From positions 131,210 through 195,209 of the forward strand of contig NZ_KK211403.1 in assembly GCF_000622145.1 (NCBI RefSeq): a stretch of 64,000 nucleotides of DNA, read 5' to 3'. A program made the position numbers and the translations under genes. Position 1 is the first letter of the stretch. Every line of letters begins with the position of its first letter. This DNA is from Paracoccus yeei ATCC BAA-599. Its GTDB lineage: Bacteria > Pseudomonadota > Alphaproteobacteria > Rhodobacterales > Rhodobacteraceae. The notes below the pieces were generated by a model. The model saw only the letters and a program-made list of their open reading frames with translations. It was not told the origin of the DNA and made no database searches. Positions 33,482 through 41,789 of the stretch are shown in pieces.

Positions 33482-34287
33482 AGGGCGGCACGGGCCTGCG
33501 CGCCTATGCGCTGATCTATCTGCTGTTCCTTTACGCGCCGATCCTGCTTTTGCCGATCTTTGCGTTCAATTCGGGCACCATCATCGCCTTTCCGCTGAAG
33601 GGCTTCACGACCGAATGGTTTGCGCAGATGGTCGGCAATGCCTCGCTGCGCAAGGCGCTGACGAACTCGCTGGTCATCGCGGTCAGCGCCTCTGTCCTGG
33701 CGACCTGCCTGGGGGTCTTTGCGGCCCGCGCCTCGACCCGGTTCCAGTTTCCCGGCAAGGGCCCGATCATGGGGCTGATCATGCTGCCGCTGGTCCTGCC
33801 CGAGATCATCGTCTCGATCTCGCTTCTGGTGGTGCTGTTGTCGCTGGGCGTCAAGCTGTCGATCCTGACGGTGATCCTGGGCCACACGCTGATCTGCATG
33901 CCCTATGCGACGGTGATCTTGTCCACCGCCTTCAACTCGCTCGACCGCTCGCTCGAGGAGGCGGCCTATGACCTGGGCGAAACCCGGATCAGCGCGTTCC
34001 GGCTGGTGATCCTGCCGCTGGTCATGCCGGGGATCATATCCTCGCTGCTGATGAGCTTCACGATCAGCCTGGACGAATTCATCATCGCCTTCTTCCTGGC
34101 CGGGAACGAGCCGACCTTGCCGACCTACATCTTCAGCCAGCTGCGCTTTCCCAAGCAGATCCCGATGATCATGGCGCTGGGGACGGTGCTGGTGGTCATG
34201 TCGATCCTGCTGCTGACCATTGCCGAATATTTCCGCCGTCGCGGCATCGCGAAGACCGGCGCCAAGGATACCGGAGGCTTCGTATGA
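33478..34287 (+). CDS. potC: Polyamine-type ABC transporter permease (PotC-like)
   Basis: A 269-residue second permease with six hydrophobic helices and the EAA loop LEEAAYDLGETRISAFRLVI near residues 160-180. LDEFIIAFFLAG near 200 is typical of PotC-like proteins. It is coupled by overlapping codons to both neighbours (ATGA at each end), so all three subunits are made from one message. The C-terminus is basic (RRRGIAKTGAK). Confidence 0.9.
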   Translation: MKGGTGLRAYALIYLLFLYAPILLLPIFAFNSGTIIAFPLKGFTTEWFAQMVGNASLRKALTNSLVIAVSASVLATCLGVFAARASTRFQFPGKGPIMGLIMLPLVLPEIIVSISLLVVLLSLGVKLSILTVILGHTLICMPYATVILSTAFNSLDRSLEEAAYDLGETRISAFRLVILPLVMPGIISSLLMSFTISLDEFIIAFFLAGNEPTLPTYIFSQLRFPKQIPMIMALGTVLVVMSILLLTIAEYFRRRGIAKTGAKDTGGFV

Positions 34288-35438
34288 GCACCCAGACCAG
34301 TTCCGCCGCCCATCGCGCCCGCACGGCCACGGCCCGGCCGATGATCGAATGTCGGGGGGTGCAGAAATACTATGGCGATTATCACGCGCTGCGCGGCATC
34401 GACCTGACCATCCGGGCGGGCGAGTTCTTTTCCCTGCTGGGCCCGTCGGGCTGCGGCAAGACCACGCTTTTGCGCACCATCGCCGGGTTCGAGGAGATCA
34501 GCGACGGCGTCGTGCTGATCGACGGGCAGGACATGCAGAACGTGCCGGCGAACCGGCGGCCGACGAACATGGTGTTCCAGTCCTACGCCATCTTTCCGCA
34601 TCTGACCGTGGCCGAAAACGTGGGCTTCGGCCTGCGCCGCGACCCCCGTTCGCGCGCCGAAAAGGCGGCGGCGGTCGAAGAGGCGTTGGCCATGGTCGGG
34701 CTTGCGGGCTATGGCGGGCGGGCCAGCCACGCCCTGTCCGGGGGCCAGCGCCAGCGCGTCGCCCTGGCCCGGGCGCTGATCCTGAAGCCCAAGGTGCTGC
34801 TGCTGGACGAGCCGCTGTCGGCCCTGGATCGCAAGATGCGCGAGCAGATGCAGGTCGAACTGATCAAGCTGCAGCGCCAGGTCGGCATCACCTTCGTCCT
34901 TGTCACCCACGATCAGGAGGAGGCGCTGGTCATGTCCGACCGCATCGCCGTCATGTTCGAGGGGCAGATCGCCCAGCTTGACGGGCCCGAGGCGCTTTAT
35001 GCCCGCCCCTCCAGCCGGCGCGTCGCGAATTTCATCGGGGTGATGAACTTCCTGCCGGCGCGGATCCTGGGCGAAACGGCCGCCGGAGTCGAGGTCGAGG
35101 TGTCAGGCCTTGGCCGGGCCGAGATACCGGCGGCCAACATCAGCCATTCGGACCCCGGGGACGAGGGCCCTTCGGTCGGCTTCCGCCCCGAGGCGGTGTC
35201 GCTGGTCGGCGCGGGCCAGCCGGTCGCGGGCCGCGCCACCCCCGGCGTCATCGACGAGGTCGTCTATTACGGCGACATGACCTATTACGACGTGCGGCTG
35301 GACGGCTCGGCCGGGTTCGATGGCACCGCGCGGCCCGTGCGGATCGCCATGCGCAATGTCTTCGGGCGCGAGGTGCAGGATGTCGGAACCCGCGCGAATG
35401 TGACCTGGTCCCCCGGCTCGCTGGTGCTTTTCCGCTGA
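34284..35438 (+). CDS. potA: Polyamine-type ABC transporter ATPase (PotA-like)
   Basis: A 384-residue ATPase that powers the two permeases. Walker A GPSGCGKTT lies near residue 53, the signature LSGGQRQRVALARAL near 152, and Walker B VLLLDEPLSALD near 172, with His in THDQEEAL. A C-terminal TOBE regulatory domain (about 280-384) contains GFRPEAVSL. It ends the three-gene operon, and a weak hairpin follows at 35444-35463. The true substrate (spermidine, putrescine or a related cation) is inferred. Confidence 0.92.
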   Translation: MSTQTSSAAHRARTATARPMIECRGVQKYYGDYHALRGIDLTIRAGEFFSLLGPSGCGKTTLLRTIAGFEEISDGVVLIDGQDMQNVPANRRPTNMVFQSYAIFPHLTVAENVGFGLRRDPRSRAEKAAAVEEALAMVGLAGYGGRASHALSGGQRQRVALARALILKPKVLLLDEPLSALDRKMREQMQVELIKLQRQVGITFVLVTHDQEEALVMSDRIAVMFEGQIAQLDGPEALYARPSSRRVANFIGVMNFLPARILGETAAGVEVEVSGLGRAEIPAANISHSDPGDEGPSVGFRPEAVSLVGAGQPVAGRATPGVIDEVVYYGDMTYYDVRLDGSAGFDGTARPVRIAMRNVFGREVQDVGTRANVTWSPGSLVLFR

Positions 35439-35443
35439 TTTCC

Positions 35444-35463
35444 AGGGACCTGCGCAGGTTCCT
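35444..35463 (+). terminator. Weak hairpin after the ABC transporter operon
   Basis: AGGGACCT (35444-35451) pairs with AGGTTCCT (35456-35463) through one G-U pair around a GCGC loop. There is no T tract, so it may be a 3' end stabiliser rather than a terminator. Confidence 0.35.
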
Positions 35464-35535
35464 GCCGCCGCGCCGTTTGCAGGGCCGCGCGCGACGTGCC
35501 ACCTTTGCCCCGCAATGCAACAGACGGAGATCGAG

Positions 35536-35982
35536 ATGATCGCACGTTCCGCCATTCTGGCAACCCTTGCCGCCGCCGGCCTTGCCACGGCCGCCTTCGC
35601 GCAGGACGCAGCCGCCCCGGCGCCTGCCACCCCGGCGCCCGCCGCAACGGCCGAGGCGCCCGCAGCCCCCACCGCCGCCGATGCCGGCGCCGCCTATGAA
35701 AGCGCGCGCAACCAGCTTGGCGTGCTGACATATTGCCAGGAAAAGGGCTTCATCAACGCCGAGGCGGTCGAGACGCAGAACAAGCTGTTGACCATGATCC
35801 CGCCCGGCGACACTGCGAAGGGCGACGCCGCCGAGGCCAAGGGCAAGGAAGGCACCGTATCCGCCATGGGGGTCGAACGGTCGCTAGCCGACGCCGCCAA
35901 AGAACAGAGCACCACCGAGGACGCGCTCTGCAAGCAGATGGACGCGCTGCTGAAGCAACTGGCGACGCAGGTGCCGAGCTGA
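35536..35982 (+). CDS. Small secreted protein of unknown function
   Basis: A 148-residue exported protein. The signal peptide is MIARSAILATLAAAGLATAAFA, followed by a low-complexity Ala/Pro/Thr segment (residues 23-55). The helical domain begins AAYESARNQLGVLTYCQEKG. Two cysteines (TYCQEKG near 70, ALCKQMD near 135) probably form a disulfide. The block GKEGTVSAMGVERSLADAA looks conserved in relatives as I remember them; function unknown. The ATG at 35536 is chosen for its GGAG at 7 bases; an ATG at 35515 would add seven residues before the signal. Confidence 0.8.
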   Translation: MIARSAILATLAAAGLATAAFAQDAAAPAPATPAPAATAEAPAAPTAADAGAAYESARNQLGVLTYCQEKGFINAEAVETQNKLLTMIPPGDTAKGDAAEAKGKEGTVSAMGVERSLADAAKEQSTTEDALCKQMDALLKQLATQVPS

Positions 35983-35989
35983 GGCATCG

Positions 35990-36018
35990 GGCCGCCCCGG
36001 TCGCTCCGGGTGGCCTTT
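35990..36018 (+). terminator. Possible terminator after the secreted protein gene
   Basis: A GC-rich imperfect stem (35990-36000 with 36006-36015, one bulge and one G-U pair), followed by only three T. Confidence 0.4.
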
Positions 36019-36052
36019 GGGCCGGCGCCGTGGCAATGGCGGTGCCGGCCGC

Positions 36053-36394
36053 TTACAGCGGGGGCAGGGCGGCCTGCGCCTTTTTTGTCAGGCCGCCCCG
36101 CACCAGCCGATAGGAATGGCGAATGCGGTGCGCCAGCTCGTCCGGGGCGGCGTCCATCGGCATGGCGACCCAGCTTGCGTGCAGATAGGCCGCGCGCTCG
36201 GCGACGCCTGTTTCGATCAGGAAGGCGGCGGTTTCCGTGCTGTCCGTCTTGACCGAGACATGGCTGCCCGTCACCCCGATCAGGGCAAAGACCTTGCCGC
36301 CCACCTTCCAGCAATCATGCCCTCCGCCCCAAGGGTCCGACCATTCGGCCCCAGGCTGTGCAGCGCAGATTTCATTGACCAGTTCGCGGCTCAT
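36053..36394 (-). CDS. MmcQ/YjbR family protein
   Basis: A 113-residue protein of the YjbR (MmcQ) fold, a small DNA-binding-like domain of unsettled function. The family pattern is visible: PGAEWSDPWGGGHDCWKVGGKVFALIG, then VSVKTD, YLHASWVAMPMD and SYRLVRGGLTKKAQAAL. It is divergent from cysS. The 150-base gap holds a GCCTCT/AGAGGC inverted repeat. Confidence 0.85.
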   Translation of the reverse strand: MSRELVNEICAAQPGAEWSDPWGGGHDCWKVGGKVFALIGVTGSHVSVKTDSTETAAFLIETGVAERAAYLHASWVAMPMDAAPDELAHRIRHSYRLVRGGLTKKAQAALPPL

Positions 36395-36409
36395 GACGCG
36401 AGTGTTGCA

Positions 36410-36427
36410 GCCTCTCTTGGCAGAGGC
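36410..36427. promoter_or_regulatory. Short inverted repeat between yjbR-like gene and cysS
   Basis: GCCTCT (36410-36415), 6 bases, AGAGGC (36422-36427), placed just upstream of the minus-strand gene start. It could be an operator or an RNA hairpin; no regulator can be named. Confidence 0.25.
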
Positions 36428-36547
36428 AAGGCGATGCGTTAAGCGAAGGCATGAACCGCCGCACCGCCACCAACTGCTGCATCATTACCGGCTGAAAAAC
36501 AGGCGGGCGGATCATGGTGATCTGATGACGCCCGCAAAGGGGAAGTC

Positions 36548-37933
36548 ATGGTCGAACTCAGGCTGACGAATACCAGGACGCGCGGAAAAGAGCCCTTCCG
36601 CCCGATCGACCCCGCCAATGTGCGGCTGTATCTGTGCGGGCCCACGGTCTATGACCGCGCGCATCTGGGCAATGCGCGCCCCGTCGTCGTGATCGACGTG
36701 CTGGTGCGGCTGCTGCGCCATGTCTATGGCGCGGATCACGTGACCTATGTGCGCAACTTCACCGACGTGGACGACAAGATCAACGCGACCGCTCTGGCGC
36801 GCCAGCAGGAGGGCGCGCCTGGCAGCTTGGAGGATCTGATCCGCCAGCGGACCGAGGAAACCATCGGCTGGTATCACGCCGACATGGACGCGCTGGGGGC
36901 GGCCCGCCCCGACCACGAGCCGCGCGCGACCGACTACATTCCGCAGATGATCGCCATGATCCAGACGCTGATCGACGGCGGGCACGCCTATGCGCGGGAC
37001 GGCCATGTGCTGTTCCGGGTGCGCTCCTATGCCGACTACGGCAAGCTGTCGGGGCGCTCGGTCGATGACATGATCGCCGGGGCCCGGGTCGAGGTCGCGC
37101 CCTTCAAGGAAGATCCGATGGATTTCGTTCTGTGGAAACCCTCGGACGCCGAACTGCCCGGTTGGGACAGCCCCTGGGGACGCGGCCGGCCGGGCTGGCA
37201 TATCGAATGCTCGGCCATGTCGCTGGAACTGCTGGGCGAAAGCTTCGACATCCACGCCGGCGGCATCGACCTGCAATTCCCGCATCACGAAAACGAGATC
37301 GCGCAAAGCTGCTGCGCCCATCCGCACGGCGAATTTGCCCGCGTCTGGCTGCACAACGAGATGCTGCAGGTCGAGGGCAAGAAGATGTCCAAGTCCCTGG
37401 GCAATTTCTTCACCGTCCGCGACCTGCTGGACCAGGGCATCCCGGGCGAGGTGATCCGCTTTGTGCTGCTCTCCACGCATTACCGCAAGCCGATGGACTG
37501 GACGGCCGAAAAGGCGCGCGAGGCCGAAGCGGTGCTGCGCAAGTGGCGCGGCCTGACCGCCGGAACCGACCCCGCGCCCAGCCCGTCCGCTGCTGTCATC
37601 GCCGCTCTGGCCGACGACCTGAACACGGCCGGCGCCATCGCGGCGTTGCACGACCTGGCCGGCAAGGGCGACGGGGCGGGCCTTCTGGCTTCGGCCCGTC
37701 TGCTGGGGCTGCTTGGCGAAGACCTGGGCGGGTGGGCCCAGGCCCCCGACCTGTCGGCCTGGGCGGCGCGCCTGGACGACCTGCGCGCGGCGGCCAAGGC
37801 ATCCAAGGACTTCTCGGCGGTCGATGCGCTGAAGGCTGCCCTGCTGTCCGCCGGGGCCGAGGTGCGGATGGGGCCGGCCGGGGTCGAGCTAGTCCCCGGG
37901 CCCGATTTCGACGCCGCCAAACTTCCCCAGTAA
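36548..37933 (+). CDS. cysS: Cysteinyl-tRNA synthetase
   Basis: This class I enzyme charges tRNA-Cys. The 461-residue product has the zinc-site cysteine in LYLCGPTVYD (Cys30), the HIGH-type motif HLGNARP near 39, and WHIECSAMS and HHENEIAQS for the zinc ligands. The KMSKS loop is KKMSKSLGN near 278. The C-terminus is shorter and more Ala-rich than in E. coli. A GGGGAAG site precedes the ATG. cimA follows after 16 bases in the same direction. Confidence 0.97.
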   Translation: MVELRLTNTRTRGKEPFRPIDPANVRLYLCGPTVYDRAHLGNARPVVVIDVLVRLLRHVYGADHVTYVRNFTDVDDKINATALARQQEGAPGSLEDLIRQRTEETIGWYHADMDALGAARPDHEPRATDYIPQMIAMIQTLIDGGHAYARDGHVLFRVRSYADYGKLSGRSVDDMIAGARVEVAPFKEDPMDFVLWKPSDAELPGWDSPWGRGRPGWHIECSAMSLELLGESFDIHAGGIDLQFPHHENEIAQSCCAHPHGEFARVWLHNEMLQVEGKKMSKSLGNFFTVRDLLDQGIPGEVIRFVLLSTHYRKPMDWTAEKAREAEAVLRKWRGLTAGTDPAPSPSAAVIAALADDLNTAGAIAALHDLAGKGDGAGLLASARLLGLLGEDLGGWAQAPDLSAWAARLDDLRAAAKASKDFSAVDALKAALLSAGAEVRMGPAGVELVPGPDFDAAKLPQ

Positions 37934-37949
37934 CGAAGCGAGCCAGCCC

Positions 37950-39563
37950 ATGCGCCAGCGCCTTTCCCTGTACGACACCACGCTGCGCGACGGCCAGCAG
38001 ACCCAGGGCGTGCAGTTCAGCGCCGCCGAAAAGGCCGAGATAGCGCTGATGCTGGACAGTCTGGGCGTCGACTATATCGAGGGCGGCTGGCCCGGCGCCA
38101 ATCCGACCGACAGCGATTTCTTTGCCCAGGCCCCCGCGACGCGCGCCACCATGACTGCGTTCGGCATGACCAAGCGGGCGGGGCGCTCGGCCCAGAACGA
38201 CGACGTGCTGGCGGCGGTGCTGGATGCGGGCACGCCGGCCGTCTGCCTGGTCGGCAAGACCCATCCGTTTCACGTCCGGGAGGCGCTGGGGATCACGCTG
38301 GAGGAGAACCTGGAAAATATCCGCGCCTCGGTCGCGCATCTGGTGGCCCAGGGCCGCGAGGCGCTGTTCGACGCCGAGCATTTCTTCGACGGCTACGCCG
38401 AGGACCCGGATTATGCGCTGGCCTGCCTGGATGCGGCGCTGGGGGCGGGCGCGCGCTGGCTGGTGCTGTGCGACACCAACGGCGGCACCCTGCCCGAACG
38501 GGTCGGCGCGGTCACGCGCGCGGTGATCGCCGCCGGCATCCCGGGCGAGCGGCTGGGCATCCATGCCCATGACGACACCGGCAATGCCGTGGCCTGCACG
38601 CTGGCCGCCGTCGATGCGGGCGCACGCCAGATCCAGGGCACGCTGAACGGCCTGGGCGAGCGGTGCGGCAACGCCAGCCTGACGACGCTGATCCCGACGC
38701 TGCTGCTGAAGGAACCCTATGCCACGGCCTATGACACCAACGTGGCCGGGCTTTCCGACCTGACCCGCATCTCGCGCCGGCTGGACGAGATCCTGAACCG
38801 CGCCCCCCAGCGCGCCGCGCCCTATGTCGGGACGTCGGCCTTTGCGCACAAGGCGGGGCTGCACGCCAGCGCCATCCTGAAAAATCCCGCCACCTATGAA
38901 CATGTCGACCCCGCGCTGGTCGGCAACGAACGCATCATCCCGATGTCGAATCAGGCCGGCCAGTCGAACCTGCGCGCGCGGCTGGCCGAGGCCGGGATCG
39001 AGGTCGGGCGCGACGATCCGGCGCTGGCCCGCATCCTGGACCTGGTCAAGGCGCGCGAGGATGCGGGCTATGCCTATGACGGCGCCCAGGCCAGTTTCGA
39101 ACTGCTGGCCCTGGCCGAACTGGGCCGGTTGCAGCATTACTTCACCGTCGAGCGCTATCGCGTCACCGTCGAGCGGCGCAAGAACGCGCTGGGAAAGCGT
39201 ATCTCGGTTTCCGAGGCGGTGGTGGTGGTCCAGATCGGCGGCCAGCGGATGCTGTCAGTCAGCGAAAGCATGGACGACGAAGGGCAGGACCGCGGCCCGG
39301 TCAACGCGCTGTGGCGGGCGCTGGCCAAGGATCTTGGCCCTTACCAAAGGCATATCGACGACATGCATCTGGTCGATTTCCGCGTGCGCATCACCGGCGG
39401 CGGCATCGAGGCGGCGACGCGCGTCATCATCGACAGCGCCGACGGCCAAGGCCATCGCTGGTCCACGGTGGGCGTGTCGCCCAACATCGTCGATGCCAGT
39501 TTCGAGGCGCTGGCTGAGGCGATCCGCTGGAAGCTGGTCCGCGACGGAGTGACCCCGGCATGA
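37950..39563 (+). CDS. cimA: (R)-citramalate synthase CimA
   Basis: CimA condenses pyruvate and acetyl-CoA to citramalate, giving 2-oxobutyrate for isoleucine without threonine. The 537-residue protein starts LYDTTLRDGQQTQGVQFS, the metal- and substrate-binding loop of the DRE-TIM metallolyases. HAHDDTGNAVACTLAAVDAG and LNGLGERCGNASL are further signatures. The C-terminal regulatory LeuA-type domain (about 400-537) is present. The long CimA form with this N-terminus is distinct from isopropylmalate synthase LeuA. Its stop overlaps the next gene's ATG. Confidence 0.93.
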   Translation: MRQRLSLYDTTLRDGQQTQGVQFSAAEKAEIALMLDSLGVDYIEGGWPGANPTDSDFFAQAPATRATMTAFGMTKRAGRSAQNDDVLAAVLDAGTPAVCLVGKTHPFHVREALGITLEENLENIRASVAHLVAQGREALFDAEHFFDGYAEDPDYALACLDAALGAGARWLVLCDTNGGTLPERVGAVTRAVIAAGIPGERLGIHAHDDTGNAVACTLAAVDAGARQIQGTLNGLGERCGNASLTTLIPTLLLKEPYATAYDTNVAGLSDLTRISRRLDEILNRAPQRAAPYVGTSAFAHKAGLHASAILKNPATYEHVDPALVGNERIIPMSNQAGQSNLRARLAEAGIEVGRDDPALARILDLVKAREDAGYAYDGAQASFELLALAELGRLQHYFTVERYRVTVERRKNALGKRISVSEAVVVVQIGGQRMLSVSESMDDEGQDRGPVNALWRALAKDLGPYQRHIDDMHLVDFRVRITGGGIEAATRVIIDSADGQGHRWSTVGVSPNIVDASFEALAEAIRWKLVRDGVTPA

Positions 39564-40390
39564 GCCTGGACACCTGTGCCGAAAGCCTGCGCGCCCATGA
39601 CCCTGACCGCTTTGGCATCTGCCTGCTGGCACCGCCCGAGGCGCGGCCGCGGTTGCTGACGCTTTACGCGCTGAACCTGGAACTGGCGCGCGCGCCCCTG
39701 GCCTCGGCCGAGCCGCTGATCGCCGAGATGCGGCTGCAGTGGTGGATCGAGCGGCTGGAGGGGCTGGCAGACGGCGCGGTGCCCTCGCACGAGCTGCTGA
39801 CGCCGCTGGCCGGGGCTTGGGGCGCGCGGGCGGCGGGTTTTGCGGCATTGGCCGAGCCGCGCCGGCGCGATGCGGCGCGTGAGCCGCATGACGGAGCGGA
39901 TGCTGTCGTAACCTATGTGCGGGAAACCGCGGTGCCGCTGGCGTTGTTCGCGGCCGAGGCGCTGGCGTCCGGGTCGGGCATTGCCACCGGGGGCTTCGCG
40001 CCCCCGGACCCCCGCGGGATATTTGGACAAGAAAGAAGCACAGAGGCGGCATATGTGATCGCCCAGCAGGCCGAGGGGCTGGGACTTGCGGCCTGGCTTG
40101 CGGCCTTGCCCGCCTTGCAGGGCTTGGGACTGGGATTGCGGGACCCGTCGCCGCAGGTGCTGGCGGATTTGGCCGGGCGCGCGCGGGGGCGGCTGGGCGA
40201 GGCGCGGGCCGGGCGGCGTGCGGTGCCGCGCAGGCTCGCGCCGGCGCTGTTTCCCGGTGCGGGCGTCGATCCGGTGCTCAGGGTGGCGCCGAAGGGGATC
40301 GAGGCCTTGGCCGCGCTGCCTGTCCCGTCCGAGTTCCGTCGCCGCCTGGCGCTGGGGGCGTTTTCGCTGACCCATCGCTGGTGGCTGTGA
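39560..40390 (+). CDS. Squalene/phytoene synthase-like protein (NDUFAF6-like), interrupted by a repeat
   Basis: A 276-residue protein of the squalene/phytoene synthase fold. The aspartate-rich DxxxD motifs needed for prenyl condensation are missing: the first region reads MRLQWWIERLEGLADG. This matches the NDUFAF6-like branch (a complex I assembly factor in mitochondria), so catalysis is unlikely; a complex I role here is inference. The segment ATGGFAPPDPRGIFGQERS (about residues 142-160) is translated from a palindromic repeat (39987-40042) and looks like an insertion in a loop. The gene overlaps cimA by 4 bases, and the frame stays open to the end. Confidence 0.75.
   Translation: MSLDTCAESLRAHDPDRFGICLLAPPEARPRLLTLYALNLELARAPLASAEPLIAEMRLQWWIERLEGLADGAVPSHELLTPLAGAWGARAAGFAALAEPRRRDAAREPHDGADAVVTYVRETAVPLALFAAEALASGSGIATGGFAPPDPRGIFGQERSTEAAYVIAQQAEGLGLAAWLAALPALQGLGLGLRDPSPQVLADLAGRARGRLGEARAGRRAVPRRLAPALFPGAGVDPVLRVAPKGIEALAALPVPSEFRRRLALGAFSLTHRWWL
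39987..40042. repeat. Palindromic repeat element inserted inside a CDS
   Basis: CCGGGGGC (39987-39994), loop TTCGC, GCCCCCGG (40000-40007), then A, a run of C, GCGGGATATTT and an A/G-rich tail (to about 40042). I recall a very similar element as a common intergenic repeat in Rhodobacterales genomes. Here it is read in frame within the synthase-like gene. The exact boundaries are uncertain. Confidence 0.6.
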
Positions 40391-40402
40391 CCCGGACATG
40401 AA

Positions 40403-40427
40403 AAAGGGCGGCCGAGGGCCGCCCTTT
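40403..40427 (-). terminator. Terminator of eno (also usable by the convergent gene)
   Basis: Stem AAAGGGCGGCC/GGCCGCCCTTT (40403-40413 with 40417-40427) with a 3-base loop. On the minus strand it is followed by more T (five in total), so it serves eno. On the plus strand it also lies 12 bases after the preceding stop. Confidence 0.88.
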
Positions 40428-40446
40428 CCATCCTTGAGCCTGCCGT

Positions 40447-41724
40447 TTAGCCGCGCAGGATCGACGTCCCGGCATAGACGGCGGACGCGCCGAGCATTTC
40501 CTCGATGCGGATCAGCTGGTTGTATTTCGCCAGCCGGTCCGAGCGGGCCAGCGAGCCGGTCTTGATCTGGCCGCAGTTCGTCGCCACGGCGAGGTCGGCG
40601 ATGGTGGCGTCCTCGGTCTCGCCCGAGCGGTGCGACATCACGCTGGTATAGCGGGCGCGGTCGGCCATGCGCACGGCGTCCAGCGTCTCGGTCAGGGTGC
40701 CGATCTGGTTCACCTTCACCAGCAGCGAGTTCGCGCAGCCCTTGGCGATGCCCTCGGCCAGACGCTCGGGGTTGGTCACGAAGAGGTCGTCGCCGACCAG
40801 CTGCACGCGGTCGCCCAGGCGTTCGGTCAGCAGCTTCCAGCCGTCCCAGTCGTCTTCCGAGCAGCCGTCCTCGATCGACAGGATCGGGTAGTCGTTGCAG
40901 AGCGCTTCCAGGTAGGCGACGTTTTCGGAGGGCGTCAGGGACTTGCCCTCGCCCTTCATCTCGTATTTCCCGCCCTTGAAATACTCGGTCGAGGCGCAGT
41001 CGAGCGCCAGCATGATGTCGTCGCCGGGCGCGTAGCCGGCCTTTTCGATGGCCTTCAGGATGAAGTCGAGCGCGTCGCGGGTCGAGCTGAGGTTCGGCGC
41101 GAAGCCGCCCTCGTCGCCGACGCCGGTGGCAAGGCCCGCCGCCGAGAGTTCCTTCTTCAGCGTGTGGAACACCTCGGAGCCCATGCGCACGGCGTCGCGG
41201 ATGTTCTCCGCCGAAACCGGCATGATCATGAATTCCTGGATGTCGATCGGGTTGTCGGCATGTTCGCCGCCGTTGATGATGTTCATCATCGGCACCGGCA
41301 GCACATGCGCGCCCGTGCCGCCGACATAGCGGTAAAGCGGCTGGGCGCTGGCCTCGGCGGCGGCCTTGGCGACGGCCAGCGAGACGCCCAGGATGGCGTT
41401 GGCGCCCAGGCGGCCCTTGTTCGGGGTGCCGTCCAGTTCGATCATGGCGCGGTCCAGGCCGATCTGGTCGGTCGCATCCTCGCCGATCAGGTTCTCGGCG
41501 ATCTCGCCGTTGACGGCGTTGACGGCTTCCAGAACGCCCTTGCCCATGTAGCGCGCCTTGTCGCCGTCGCGCTTTTCGACCGCCTCATGCGCCCCCGTCG
41601 AGGCCCCCGAGGGAACCGCCGCGCGGCCCATGGTGCCGTCCTCCAGCGTCACGTCGACCTCGACGGTCGGGTTGCCTCGGCTGTCCAGGATCTCGCGCGC
41701 GAAGATGTCGATGATGGCGGTCAT
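40447..41724 (-). CDS. eno: Enolase
   Basis: Enolase interconverts 2-phosphoglycerate and phosphoenolpyruvate in glycolysis. The 425-residue product has REILDSRGNPTVEVDV at the N-terminus, the flexible loop SGASTGAHEA with the lid histidine, and metal ligands in ALDCAS, SIEDG and GDDLFVTN. The catalytic lysine is in LLVKVNQIGTLTE, and SHRSGETED is also present. The ATG at 41724 follows a GAGGGACGG site. It is a single gene with a strong terminator. Confidence 0.98.
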   Translation of the reverse strand: MTAIIDIFAREILDSRGNPTVEVDVTLEDGTMGRAAVPSGASTGAHEAVEKRDGDKARYMGKGVLEAVNAVNGEIAENLIGEDATDQIGLDRAMIELDGTPNKGRLGANAILGVSLAVAKAAAEASAQPLYRYVGGTGAHVLPVPMMNIINGGEHADNPIDIQEFMIMPVSAENIRDAVRMGSEVFHTLKKELSAAGLATGVGDEGGFAPNLSSTRDALDFILKAIEKAGYAPGDDIMLALDCASTEYFKGGKYEMKGEGKSLTPSENVAYLEALCNDYPILSIEDGCSEDDWDGWKLLTERLGDRVQLVGDDLFVTNPERLAEGIAKGCANSLLVKVNQIGTLTETLDAVRMADRARYTSVMSHRSGETEDATIADLAVATNCGQIKTGSLARSDRLAKYNQLIRIEEMLGASAVYAGTSILRG

Positions 41725-41789
41725 GTTCCGTCCCTCTGGTGACAATGGTTGGCCGGATGTTTAGCGGCCTTCCATGACAGGGAAAAGCG

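Noticed and set aside
36410..36427. GCCTCT/AGAGGC repeat considered as a tRNA-dependent leader for cysS
   Set aside because: No T-box-like elements are present and such leaders are not known in alphaproteobacteria.
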